Shown in pieces: positions 34,158-41,141 of a stretch of DNA of 64,000 bases. The notes under the pieces are model-generated. The model worked only from the letters and a program-made list of their open reading frames with translations, did no database searches and was not told the origin of the DNA. The translations under genes and the position numbers were made by a program. Origin of the DNA: an uncultured Collinsella sp. (GTDB lineage Bacteria; Actinomycetota; Coriobacteriia; Coriobacteriales; Coriobacteriaceae); the NCBI GenBank assembly GCA_959602645.1, contig CAUGTZ010000014.1, forward strand, positions 1 through 64,000. The letters run 5' to 3'. The first letter of the stretch is position 1. Every line of letters starts with the position of its first letter.

Positions 34158-34413
34158 GGCGGGCCTTTCCGAGTGCTGTTTTATTGGGGCATATTGTCGC
34201 ACGTGACGAGTGCGGGCGGGTGCCGCGGCGTGTCAATTGTTTCGTCTCCGTCAAGTCTTTGGGCAAGAGCTACTTTTTCGCGGCACATCGACACAGGTGC
34301 GATAAGATAGAACGCCATGTCTGGCTGCGCGGTTTACGCAGGCCAGGCAAATCTGTACGACGCCGCCCGGAACGACACGGGGCGGCACAGATCCATAAAG
34401 GAGGATCACTGGT

Positions 34414-36201
34414 ATGAGCCAGACCCGTCCCATCGACGAGCATTCCATGCACACCCGTACCTGCGGCGAGCTTCGCCGCGAGAACGTGGGCGAAGAGGTC
34501 ACCCTCACCGGTTGGGTGAGCCGTCGCCGCGACCACGGCGGCCTTATCTTCTGCGACCTTCGCGACCGCGAGGGCATCACGCAGCTCACCTTCGACCCCG
34601 AGCACTCCGACGGCGACGCCTTTAAGATCGCCGAGACCATGCGTCCCGAGTGGCCCATCAAGATTCACGGCGTCGTGCGCGCCCGTGGCGAGGAGACCAC
34701 CAACACCAAGCTCGCGACCGGCGAGATCGAGGTCCTGACCGACCACGCCGAGGTGCTCAACACATCCGTCACCCCGCCGTTCCAGATTGAGGACGGCATC
34801 GAGACCAGCGAGGACACCCGTCTGCGCTATCGCTATCTGGACCTCCGTCGTCCCGAGATGATGGCCAACCTCAAGCTGCGCTCCGACTTTACCTTTGCCA
34901 TTCGCGAGGCGCTGCACAACCGTGAGTTCATGGAGGTCGAGACGCCCTCCCTGTTCAAGTCCACGCCCGAGGGCGCCCGCGACTTCATCGTTCCCAGCCG
35001 CATCCAGCCGGGCAACTTCTACGCCCTGCCGCAGTCCCCTCAGCTCCTGAAGCAGCTGCTTATGGTCGGTGGCGTCGAGCGCTACTACCAGGTTGCCAAG
35101 TGCTTCCGCGACGAGGACTTGCGTGCCGACCGTCAGCCCGAGTTCACCCAGGTCGATATCGAGATGTCCTTCGTGGACCAGAACGACGTTATGAGCGCGC
35201 TCGAGGAGGTCCTGGCCGACGCCTTCGGCCGCATGGGTGTCGAGATGCCCACGCCGCTGCGCCGCATGGACTATTGGGAAGCCATGGACACCTATGGCTC
35301 TGACAAGCCCGATACCCGCTATGGCATGCACCTGGTCGACCTGACCGACATCTTTGCCAACTCCAAGTTCAAGGTCTTTGCGACTGCCGCAAACGAGGAG
35401 GGCTCCGTCGTCAAGGCCATCAACGCCAAGGGCGCCGGTGCCTGGGCTCGCGCCAAGATCGATAAGCTCGCCGGTGTGGCCTCCACGTTTGGCGCCAAGG
35501 GCCTGGCCTGGATCGCATTCCGCGAGGACGGCTCCATCAACAGCCCCATCGTCAAGTTCTTCTCGGACGAGGAGATGGCGGCTCTGCGCGAGCGCATGGG
35601 CGTCGAGCCCGGCGACCTTGTGATGTTCGCCGCCGGTCCGCGCCTGCTCTCCGACGAGATCCTGGGCGGCATGCGTTCCCACATGGCCAATGCGCTCGAG
35701 ATCAAGCGCGAGGGCCACGACTTCCTGTGGGTCGTCAACTTCCCGCTGTTCCACTGGGACGAGGATCGCAAGGCTTACGCTGCCGAGCACCAGCCCTTCA
35801 CCCTGCCGACCGAGACCGACATCGCCAAGATCGAGGCCGACCCGCTGGCAGCCGGTTCGTGCACCTACGACTTTGTCATGGACGGCTTTGAGGCCGGCGG
35901 CGGCGGTATGCGTATCCACAACGCCGAGATGCAGATGTCCATGCTCAAGCTCCTGGGCTTTACCGAGGAGCGCGCCGAGTCGCAGTTTGGCTTCCTCATG
36001 GAGGCGCTCAAGTTTGGTGCACCCCCGATGGGCGGTTTCGCTCTGGGTCTGGATCGCGTGTGCATGCTGCTCACCGGTTCCGACTCCATCCGCGACGTCA
36101 TGGCGTTCCCCAAGACGGCCAGCGGCTCCGACCTTATGTCGGGCGCTCCGAGTGCCGTTTCCGGCGCCCAGCTCAAGGATGTCAGCCTGCGCCTGATGTA
36201 A
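34414..36201 (+). CDS. aspS: Aspartate-tRNA ligase
   Basis: A 595-residue class II synthetase of the bacterial long type with the GAD insertion domain. The N-terminal OB-fold contains VTLTGWVSRRRDHGGLIFCDLRDR. Motif 2 is FRDEDLRADRQPEFTQVDIE and motif 3 is GLDRVCMLLTG. Strong AAAGGAGG before ATG 34414. The leader holds a GCCGCCC/GGGCGGC hairpin (34362-34386) without a T-run. An intrinsic terminator follows the gene. Confidence 0.96.
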   Translation: MSQTRPIDEHSMHTRTCGELRRENVGEEVTLTGWVSRRRDHGGLIFCDLRDREGITQLTFDPEHSDGDAFKIAETMRPEWPIKIHGVVRARGEETTNTKLATGEIEVLTDHAEVLNTSVTPPFQIEDGIETSEDTRLRYRYLDLRRPEMMANLKLRSDFTFAIREALHNREFMEVETPSLFKSTPEGARDFIVPSRIQPGNFYALPQSPQLLKQLLMVGGVERYYQVAKCFRDEDLRADRQPEFTQVDIEMSFVDQNDVMSALEEVLADAFGRMGVEMPTPLRRMDYWEAMDTYGSDKPDTRYGMHLVDLTDIFANSKFKVFATAANEEGSVVKAINAKGAGAWARAKIDKLAGVASTFGAKGLAWIAFREDGSINSPIVKFFSDEEMAALRERMGVEPGDLVMFAAGPRLLSDEILGGMRSHMANALEIKREGHDFLWVVNFPLFHWDEDRKAYAAEHQPFTLPTETDIAKIEADPLAAGSCTYDFVMDGFEAGGGGMRIHNAEMQMSMLKLLGFTEERAESQFGFLMEALKFGAPPMGGFALGLDRVCMLLTGSDSIRDVMAFPKTASGSDLMSGAPSAVSGAQLKDVSLRLM

Positions 36202-36227
36202 GCGAGCGGCTACATATTGCCCGCAAC

Positions 36228-36259
36228 GAGGGAAGGACGCGTGCCTTCCCTCGTTTTTT
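36228..36259 (+). terminator. Terminator after aspS
   Basis: CGAGGGAAGG pairs with CCTTCCCTCG, followed by six T residues. Confidence 0.9.
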
Positions 36260-36344
36260 GTGGGACGGGGGTGCGCCGGTAACGTACAATAACTACCACG
36301 TGGCTGGGTTTGCTGGCCGAATGTGCGATGTCGTGGGAGGGGAC

Positions 36345-36593
36345 ATGGTCGAGTTTACAAAGACGATTAAAGATCCGTTGGGACTGCATGCCCGCCCGGT
36401 TGCGCTGCTCTACGACATCATTGCCAAGCACCGTAGCGACGTGTCGGTCAGTATCGGCGAGCGCCATACCGACGGTCGCGATGTGATGGGGCTCATGGCG
36501 CTCTACGGCGAATGCGGCGAGGACATCGTGTTCCGCGTTTCGGGCGTGGACGAGGCCTCGTGCGTCACGTCGATCAGAAACCTCTCGCTCTAA
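36345..36593 (+). CDS. HPr-family phosphocarrier protein
   Basis: An 82-residue HPr-like protein. The active-site His15 and Arg17 are present in GLHARP. At the position of regulatory Ser46 (KSIMG in Bacillus HPr) it has Asp46 in GRDVMGLM. A phosphorylatable serine is therefore absent and a permanent negative charge is present. GGGAGGGG before ATG 36345 fixes the start. No ptsI or sugar permease gene is adjacent. It may be the general PTS phosphocarrier or a regulatory variant. Confidence 0.9.
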   Translation: MVEFTKTIKDPLGLHARPVALLYDIIAKHRSDVSVSIGERHTDGRDVMGLMALYGECGEDIVFRVSGVDEASCVTSIRNLSL

Positions 36594-36603
36594 AGCGCAA
36601 CAA

Positions 36604-36642
36604 TGTGACGAAGGGACAGTCCCTTTGTCACATCTTTCTTTG
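36604..36642 (+). terminator. Terminator-like hairpin after the HPr gene
   Basis: TGTGAC-GA-AGGGA pairs with TCCCT-TT-GTCACA, followed by TCTTTCTTTG. It contains GGGACAG, like the intergenic GGGGAC family. Confidence 0.6.
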
Positions 36643-36688
36643 TTGCATATAGGAAACTTTTCCGAAAACTGAATAGGAACCCTTTCCA

Positions 36689-36742
36689 AAAAGTTAGCCA
36701 CGTGCTAGTTTACTGTAGCGAACATAGACGTGGTTAACTTTT
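36689..36742. promoter_or_regulatory. Inverted repeat upstream of feoA
   Basis: AAAAGTTAGCCACGT (36689-36703) pairs with ACGTGGTTAACTTTT (36728-36742) with a single G-T mismatch. It begins 97 bases upstream of the first feoA. The half-site AAGTTAG also occurs in the feoB box at 37318, which suggests one metal-responsive regulator. Confidence 0.45.
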
Positions 36743-36785
36743 GCTGCGTCGATGTTGAGGACGAACTGACGTTAGGAGCTCACTC

Positions 36786-37028
36786 ATGTCTTGCGGACCG
36801 CAGATGCCGGCTATGCCGCTTTCGATGGTAAAAGCGGGCGAAACCGTGCGCGTGTCTCGCGTAAAGGGCAATGAGGACATGAAGCACCACCTCAAGGACC
36901 TCGGCTTTGTCGAGGGCAACGAGATTCACGTGGTGAGCTCGAGTGGCGCCAATATCATCGTCACCGTGCTCGGCGCGCGCTTTGGCATCGATACCAAGGT
37001 CGCCATGCACATCATGACTGTCGGTTAG
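36786..37028 (+). CDS. feoA: FeoA-domain protein, first copy
   Basis: An 80-residue SH3-like protein of the ferrous iron uptake system. The FeoA core is seen in LKDLGFVEGNEIHVVSSS and VAMHIMTVG. It is cytoplasmic and thought to act on FeoB. A Cys/Pro/Met-rich start (MSCGPQMPAMP) precedes the domain. A second feoA and then feoB follow, so the transcription unit is feoA-feoA-feoB. Confidence 0.9.
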   Translation: MSCGPQMPAMPLSMVKAGETVRVSRVKGNEDMKHHLKDLGFVEGNEIHVVSSSGANIIVTVLGARFGIDTKVAMHIMTVG

Positions 37029-37067
37029 TTCGCAGCATTCCATAAAAGCTGAAAGGGGGAAAAGAAT

Positions 37068-37289
37068 ATGAAGACGTTGGGTGACGTTAAGGTGGGCGAG
37101 AGCTCTACCATCGTCAAACTTCACGGCGAGGGCGCACTTCGCCGTCACCTTATGGACCTGGGGCTCATCAAGGGCACTTCGTTCAAGGTCGTAAAGGTTG
37201 CACCGCTCGGAGATCCGGTCGAGATCAACGTGCGCGGCTACGAGCTCTCCATCCGCAAGGAGGAGGCGGCCGTCGTCGAGGTCCAGTAA
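37068..37289 (+). CDS. feoA: FeoA-domain protein, second copy
   Basis: A 73-residue FeoA protein (RRHLMDLGLIKGTSFKVVK, LSIRKEEAAVVEV), shorter at the N-terminus than the first copy. Strong AAAGGGGG ribosome site. Two single-domain FeoA proteins next to FeoB is common in anaerobic Gram-positive bacteria. Confidence 0.92.
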   Translation: MKTLGDVKVGESSTIVKLHGEGALRRHLMDLGLIKGTSFKVVKVAPLGDPVEINVRGYELSIRKEEAAVVEVQ

Positions 37290-37317
37290 GGGCTCGCGGC
37301 GCGTATTTCTGCAGATA

Positions 37318-37337
37318 AAGTTAGGTTTTTCTAACTT
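37318..37337. promoter_or_regulatory. DtxR-like iron box upstream of feoB
   Basis: AAGTTAG-GTTTTT-CTAACTT is a 20-base perfect palindrome 75 bases before feoB. It resembles the TTAGG-centred boxes bound by DtxR/IdeR-type iron repressors. Confidence 0.5.
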
Positions 37338-37412
37338 AATGCAGCATTTTTGAAGCACATTATCCAGCCTGCGCGGAGAAAGCAGCGCAGGCACACAAGG
37401 AAGAAGGATTGA

Positions 37413-39740
37413 ATGGCGGATTCTCAGATCCATGTCGCGCTGGCGGGTAACCCCAACTGCGGCAAGACCACGCTTTTCAACCTGATCACCGGCGCCAACG
37501 GCTACGTTGGCAACTGGCCCGGCGTCACGGTTGAGAAAAAGGAGGCCAAGCTCCTAAGCGACAAGAACGTTACCATCACGGACCTCCCTGGCATCTACTC
37601 GCTTTCCCCCTACAGCCCCGAGGAGCAATGCTCGCGCGATTACCTCATGAGCGGCGAGCCCGATGTTGTCGTCCAGGTGGTCGACGCCACCAACCTCGAG
37701 CGTAACCTGTACCTGGCGCTTCAGGTTATCGAGACCGGCCTGCCCGTGGTCGTTGCCCTCAACATGGCCGACTTGGTCGAGAAGAACGGCGATAAGATCG
37801 ACACGGACAAGCTCTCCAAGAAGCTCGGTTGTCCGGTCATGATGATCTCGGCTCTTAAGAACAAGGGCATCAAGGAGCTCTTCGAGCAGGTCAAGAAGTC
37901 CGCTGCTTCTAAGGGCCAGGTGCCGGAGCACAAGTTCGATTCTTCCATCGAGGACGTTCTGGACCACATCGAGAATAACCTGCCTGCGAGCGTTCCCGCC
38001 AACAAGCGTCGCTACTACGCGGTCAAACTGTTTGAGCGCGACGCGGACGCCTGCAAGCTCATCAACCTCACCAAGGAGAAGGCCGCTCGCGTGGAGCAGC
38101 TGGTCGCCCAGTGCGAGCAGGATTGCGACGACGACGCTGAGTCCATCATCACCGGCGAGCGTTACGGCGTGATTGCCCACATCATTGACGAGTGCCTCAC
38201 TAAGGCTCCGGCTAAGATGAGCACCTCCGAAAAGATCGACCGCGTGGTTACCAACCGTATCCTTGGTTTGCCGATCTTTGTGGTCATCATGTTCTGCGTG
38301 TACTACATCGCCGTTTCCACCCTGGGCGGCACGGTGACCGACTTCACCAACGACCAGCTCTTTGGTACCGACGGTTGGTATGTGCTCGGCCAGGGCCGCG
38401 ACGCCTATGACGCAGCTGTTGAGGCTGCGGGCGACAACGCCGACTCGGTCGACCCGGCACAGTACGGCCCCTATGTCCCGGGTATCACCACCGTGGTGCA
38501 CGACGCCCTTGTGGCGGGTGGTACCGAGGACGGCGGCCTGGTCGATTCGCTGGTCTGTGACGGTATCGTCGGCGGCCTGGGCGCCATCTTCGGCTTTGTG
38601 CCGCAGATGTTCCTGCTGTTCGTCATGCTGTCCTTCCTGGAGGACTGCGGCTATATGGCCCGCGTCGCCTTCATCATGGACCGCGTGTTCCGCCGCTTTG
38701 GCCTGTCCGGTAAGTCCTTTATCCCCATGCTCGTGTCCTCGGGCTGCGGCGTCCCCGGCGTCATGGCCACCAAGACCATCGAGAACGAGAAGGACCGCCG
38801 CATGACGGTCATGACCACCACGTTCATTCCCTGTGGCGCCAAGCTGCCGATCATTGCCCTGCTTATGGGTTCCATCATCGGCGATTCTTCCACCACCGCC
38901 GCATGGATCAGCCCGCTGTTCTACTTCTTGGGCGTCTTTGCCGTCATCGCCTCGGGCCTCATGCTCAAGAAGACCAAGCTCTTCGCCGGTCGCCCGACGC
39001 CGTTCGTTATGGAGCTTCCTGCCTACCACTTCCCGGCGATCCGCTCTTGGGCGCTGCACGTGTGGGAGCGCTGCTGGGCCTTTATCAAGAAGGCCGGCAC
39101 GGTCATCTTCGCGTCCACCGTTGTGGTGTGGTTCCTGTCCAACTTTGGTAGCTACAACGGCACGTTTGGCTTCCTGCCTGCGATGGACGGCATCCCCGAG
39201 GAGTTTATGGACTACTCCGTGCTCGCCATGCTGGGCAACCTGGTCGCTTGGATCTTCGCCCCGCTCGGCTTTAGCACCTGGCAGGCCACCGCGCTGACTG
39301 TCTCTGGACTTGTCGCCAAGGAGAACGTCGTCGCCACCGCCGGCTCGCTGCTGTCCGTTGCCGACGCCGCCGAGACCGACCCGAGCCTGTGGACCGCGTT
39401 CGCCGGCATGTTCCCGACTATGGGCGCTTGCGTTGCCTTTGGCGCCTTTAACCTGCTGTGCGCCCCGTGCTTTGCCGCCATGGGCACTATCCGCAACCAG
39501 ATGGACTCCGGCAAGTGGACCGCGATTGCCATCGGCTACGAGTGCGCCTTTGCCTGGGTGATCGGCCTGTTCATCAACCAGTTCTACAACCTGCTTGTCC
39601 TTGGCCAGTTTGGTATTTGGACGGTTGTAGCCATCGTTCTGCTGGTTGCGATGCTCTTCCAGATCTTCCGTCCCATGCCCAAGCACGCTTGGACCGACGA
39701 GGACGAGACCAACACCGCTTCCGCTGCAGTTTCCGCTTAA
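37413..39740 (+). CDS. feoB: Ferrous iron transport protein FeoB
   Basis: A 775-residue membrane GTPase that imports Fe2+. G1 is GNPNCGKTT, G3 DLPGIYSL and G4 NMAD, in the N-terminal cytoplasmic domain, followed by a helical GDI domain. The membrane part has two Gate motifs, including SSGCGVPGVMATKT with cysteine. There is a hydrophilic insert at about residues 310-370 between the first helices. ACAAGGAAG precedes ATG 37413. A terminator follows. Confidence 0.96.
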   Translation: MADSQIHVALAGNPNCGKTTLFNLITGANGYVGNWPGVTVEKKEAKLLSDKNVTITDLPGIYSLSPYSPEEQCSRDYLMSGEPDVVVQVVDATNLERNLYLALQVIETGLPVVVALNMADLVEKNGDKIDTDKLSKKLGCPVMMISALKNKGIKELFEQVKKSAASKGQVPEHKFDSSIEDVLDHIENNLPASVPANKRRYYAVKLFERDADACKLINLTKEKAARVEQLVAQCEQDCDDDAESIITGERYGVIAHIIDECLTKAPAKMSTSEKIDRVVTNRILGLPIFVVIMFCVYYIAVSTLGGTVTDFTNDQLFGTDGWYVLGQGRDAYDAAVEAAGDNADSVDPAQYGPYVPGITTVVHDALVAGGTEDGGLVDSLVCDGIVGGLGAIFGFVPQMFLLFVMLSFLEDCGYMARVAFIMDRVFRRFGLSGKSFIPMLVSSGCGVPGVMATKTIENEKDRRMTVMTTTFIPCGAKLPIIALLMGSIIGDSSTTAAWISPLFYFLGVFAVIASGLMLKKTKLFAGRPTPFVMELPAYHFPAIRSWALHVWERCWAFIKKAGTVIFASTVVVWFLSNFGSYNGTFGFLPAMDGIPEEFMDYSVLAMLGNLVAWIFAPLGFSTWQATALTVSGLVAKENVVATAGSLLSVADAAETDPSLWTAFAGMFPTMGACVAFGAFNLLCAPCFAAMGTIRNQMDSGKWTAIAIGYECAFAWVIGLFINQFYNLLVLGQFGIWTVVAIVLLVAMLFQIFRPMPKHAWTDEDETNTASAAVSA

Positions 39741-39768
39741 GTCCGAATAAGGATCAGCCCCTTTCCAC

Positions 39769-39802
39769 GAGCCCGGGTGTCCCAGCGACACTCGGGCTTT
39801 TT
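39769..39802 (+). terminator. Terminator after feoB
   Basis: AGCCCGGGTGTC pairs with GACACTCGGGCT (one mismatch), followed by TTTTTGG. Confidence 0.85.
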
Positions 39803-39811
39803 GGTGCAATG

Positions 39812-39890
39812 GGGGACAGATTGCTTTGCTCCAGAAGTAAGATGTGGCGTTTCCGCAGATAAAACCGACCAAAACAAACCTGTCCCTTTT
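39812..39890. repeat. GGGGAC-family intergenic repeat
   Basis: GGGGGACAGATT near the left end and AACCTGTCCCTTTTT near the right end share a GGGACAG/CTGTCCC inverted repeat. It occupies most of the gap between feoB and the small Cys-rich gene. Confidence 0.5.
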
Positions 39891-39944
39891 TGGCAGGTGG
39901 AAGATGGGGTAAAGTAAGTGGTGGTTAACTAGAGGAGGCTTACT

Positions 39945-40145
39945 ATGGCACCTATCGATATTGTTGTGTTGGCTGTTATCGGCATTGCGTTTGTCGCCGT
40001 GTGCGTGCGTATCTACCGAAAGGGCACCTGCGCCGACTGCGCCCAGGGTGGCGTTTGTACGGGGCATTGCTCCAACAAAAAGACCTGCGCCGCACTTAAG
40101 GGCGTAGACAAAATCGCCGAAGACTTGGGCCGCGGTATCAAATAA
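39945..40145 (+). CDS. FeoB-associated Cys-rich membrane protein
   Basis: A 66-residue protein with one N-terminal membrane helix (IVVLAVIGIAFVAVCV). A cytoplasmic tail carries five clustered cysteines (CADCAQGGVCTGHCSNKKTC). Such small proteins accompany FeoB in many Gram-positive bacteria and have been proposed to help iron handling. Good GAGGAGG site before ATG 39945. It is separated from feoB by a terminator and a repeat, so it may have its own promoter. Confidence 0.85.
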   Translation: MAPIDIVVLAVIGIAFVAVCVRIYRKGTCADCAQGGVCTGHCSNKKTCAALKGVDKIAEDLGRGIK

Positions 40146-40159
40146 AGGTCCAGGCACCC

Positions 40160-40196
40160 AAGCGCCTCGCGAGCATCCGTTCGCGGGGCGCTTTGC
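40160..40196 (+). terminator. Terminator after the Cys-rich gene
   Basis: AAGCGCCTCGCGA pairs with TCGCGGGGCGCTT (one T-G pair), followed by a short T stretch. Confidence 0.7.
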
Positions 40197-40227
40197 ACAT
40201 TTGGGGGAGAGTGTGGCGAGTTGAAGA

Positions 40228-40338
40228 GTATTTTTGGGTATCGCTAACTATGTGGTCAACGGCCCGCTCACCGTGGTCCATGCCGTAGCGAGCGCCAATC
40301 TCGCCGTCGAAGGCATGACCAACTACCTGGGCCTCTAA
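40228..40338 (+). pseudogene. Possible C-terminal gene remnant
   Basis: A 36-codon open stretch with protein-like composition (VVNGPLTVVHAVASANLAVE) ends in EGMTNYLGL and a stop. It has no start codon or ribosome site, and a stop lies just upstream. The last part overlaps the direct repeat, whose other copy reads EGMTDYLSP. I cannot name the source family. Confidence 0.25.
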
Positions 40339-40436
40339 CTCCATCCCGCCCATCAGTTGCGGTGAAATACAGACTGTTTTGGCCGTCAAAGGCCTTATCT
40401 ACTCCGTATTCCACCGCAACTTTTTTGTGGGGTGGG
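40309..40436 (+). repeat. Direct repeat bracketing kdp, copy A
   Basis: This 128-base segment is about 85% identical to 48725-48854. It contains an 18-bp hairpin with one mismatch (GTTGCGGTG...AATAC with its complement) and six T residues, so it works as a plus-strand terminator. It ends at the kdpE stop codon. Confidence 0.85.
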
Positions 40437-41141
40437 CTAGAGACGCTGCATGCGGTACCCGACACCCATGTGCGTCTGAATCATCTTGGGGTGAGAGGGG
40501 TCTGCCTCGATCTTCTTGCGCAGGGTGCGCATGAACACGCGCAGGCTCGCCAGATCGCTGTCCCAGCTCGTGCCCCATATCTCGCGGGTGATGAAGGTGT
40601 GGGTGAGCACCTTGTCGACGTTTTTCGCCAGAAGGACGAGCAATTTGTACTCGGTTGGGGTGAGCGAGAGCTCGCGTCCGTCTTTCGTCGCGTATCCCGC
40701 GGCGTAGTCGATATGCAGCGGACCGTTGTCGAACGTGCTCGCTTCTGTCGATTCGCTTGACGCCATCGAGGAGCGCCTCAAATTCGCACGGACGCGCGCG
40801 AGCAACTCATCCACAGAAAAGGGCTTGGTGAGGTAGTCGTCTGCCCCTGCGTCAAGTGCTGCAATCTTGTCGGAATCTTCGGTGCGCGCCGAAATGACGA
40901 TAATGGGGACTGCCGACCAGCTTCGGATCTTCGTGATGACCTCGATACCGTCAATGTCGGGAAGGCCGAGGTCGAGCATGATGAGGCTGGGGCCGTGCGA
41001 CACCGCATCCATGATGGCGGCCTGGCCGTTGCAAACCTTGCTCACGACATAGCCGTGGAGGTCAAGCGCGGTCGAAACGAGGTTTTGAACGGTCAGGTCA
41101 TCTTCGACCAGGAGGATGCGTGGCTTAGCGGCATTATTCAT
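40437..41141 (-). CDS. kdpE: KdpE response regulator
   Basis: A 234-residue OmpR-family regulator of the potassium pump. The receiver has E13/D14/D15 and phosphoacceptor D57 in LIMLDLGLPD, with lysine in LTKPF. The winged helix contains LSLTPTEYKLLVLL and HMGVGYRM. The frame is open upstream, but ATG 41141 is right for the family and overlaps the kdpD stop by eight bases, giving translational coupling. It is the last gene of the kdpDE unit. Confidence 0.94.
   Translation of the reverse strand: MNNAAKPRILLVEDDLTVQNLVSTALDLHGYVVSKVCNGQAAIMDAVSHGPSLIMLDLGLPDIDGIEVITKIRSWSAVPIIVISARTEDSDKIAALDAGADDYLTKPFSVDELLARVRANLRRSSMASSESTEASTFDNGPLHIDYAAGYATKDGRELSLTPTEYKLLVLLAKNVDKVLTHTFITREIWGTSWDSDLASLRVFMRTLRKKIEADPSHPKMIQTHMGVGYRMQRL

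Noticed and set aside
34203..34413. T-box or other riboswitch upstream of aspS
   Set aside because: A GC hairpin is present but none of the conserved riboswitch strings could be found.
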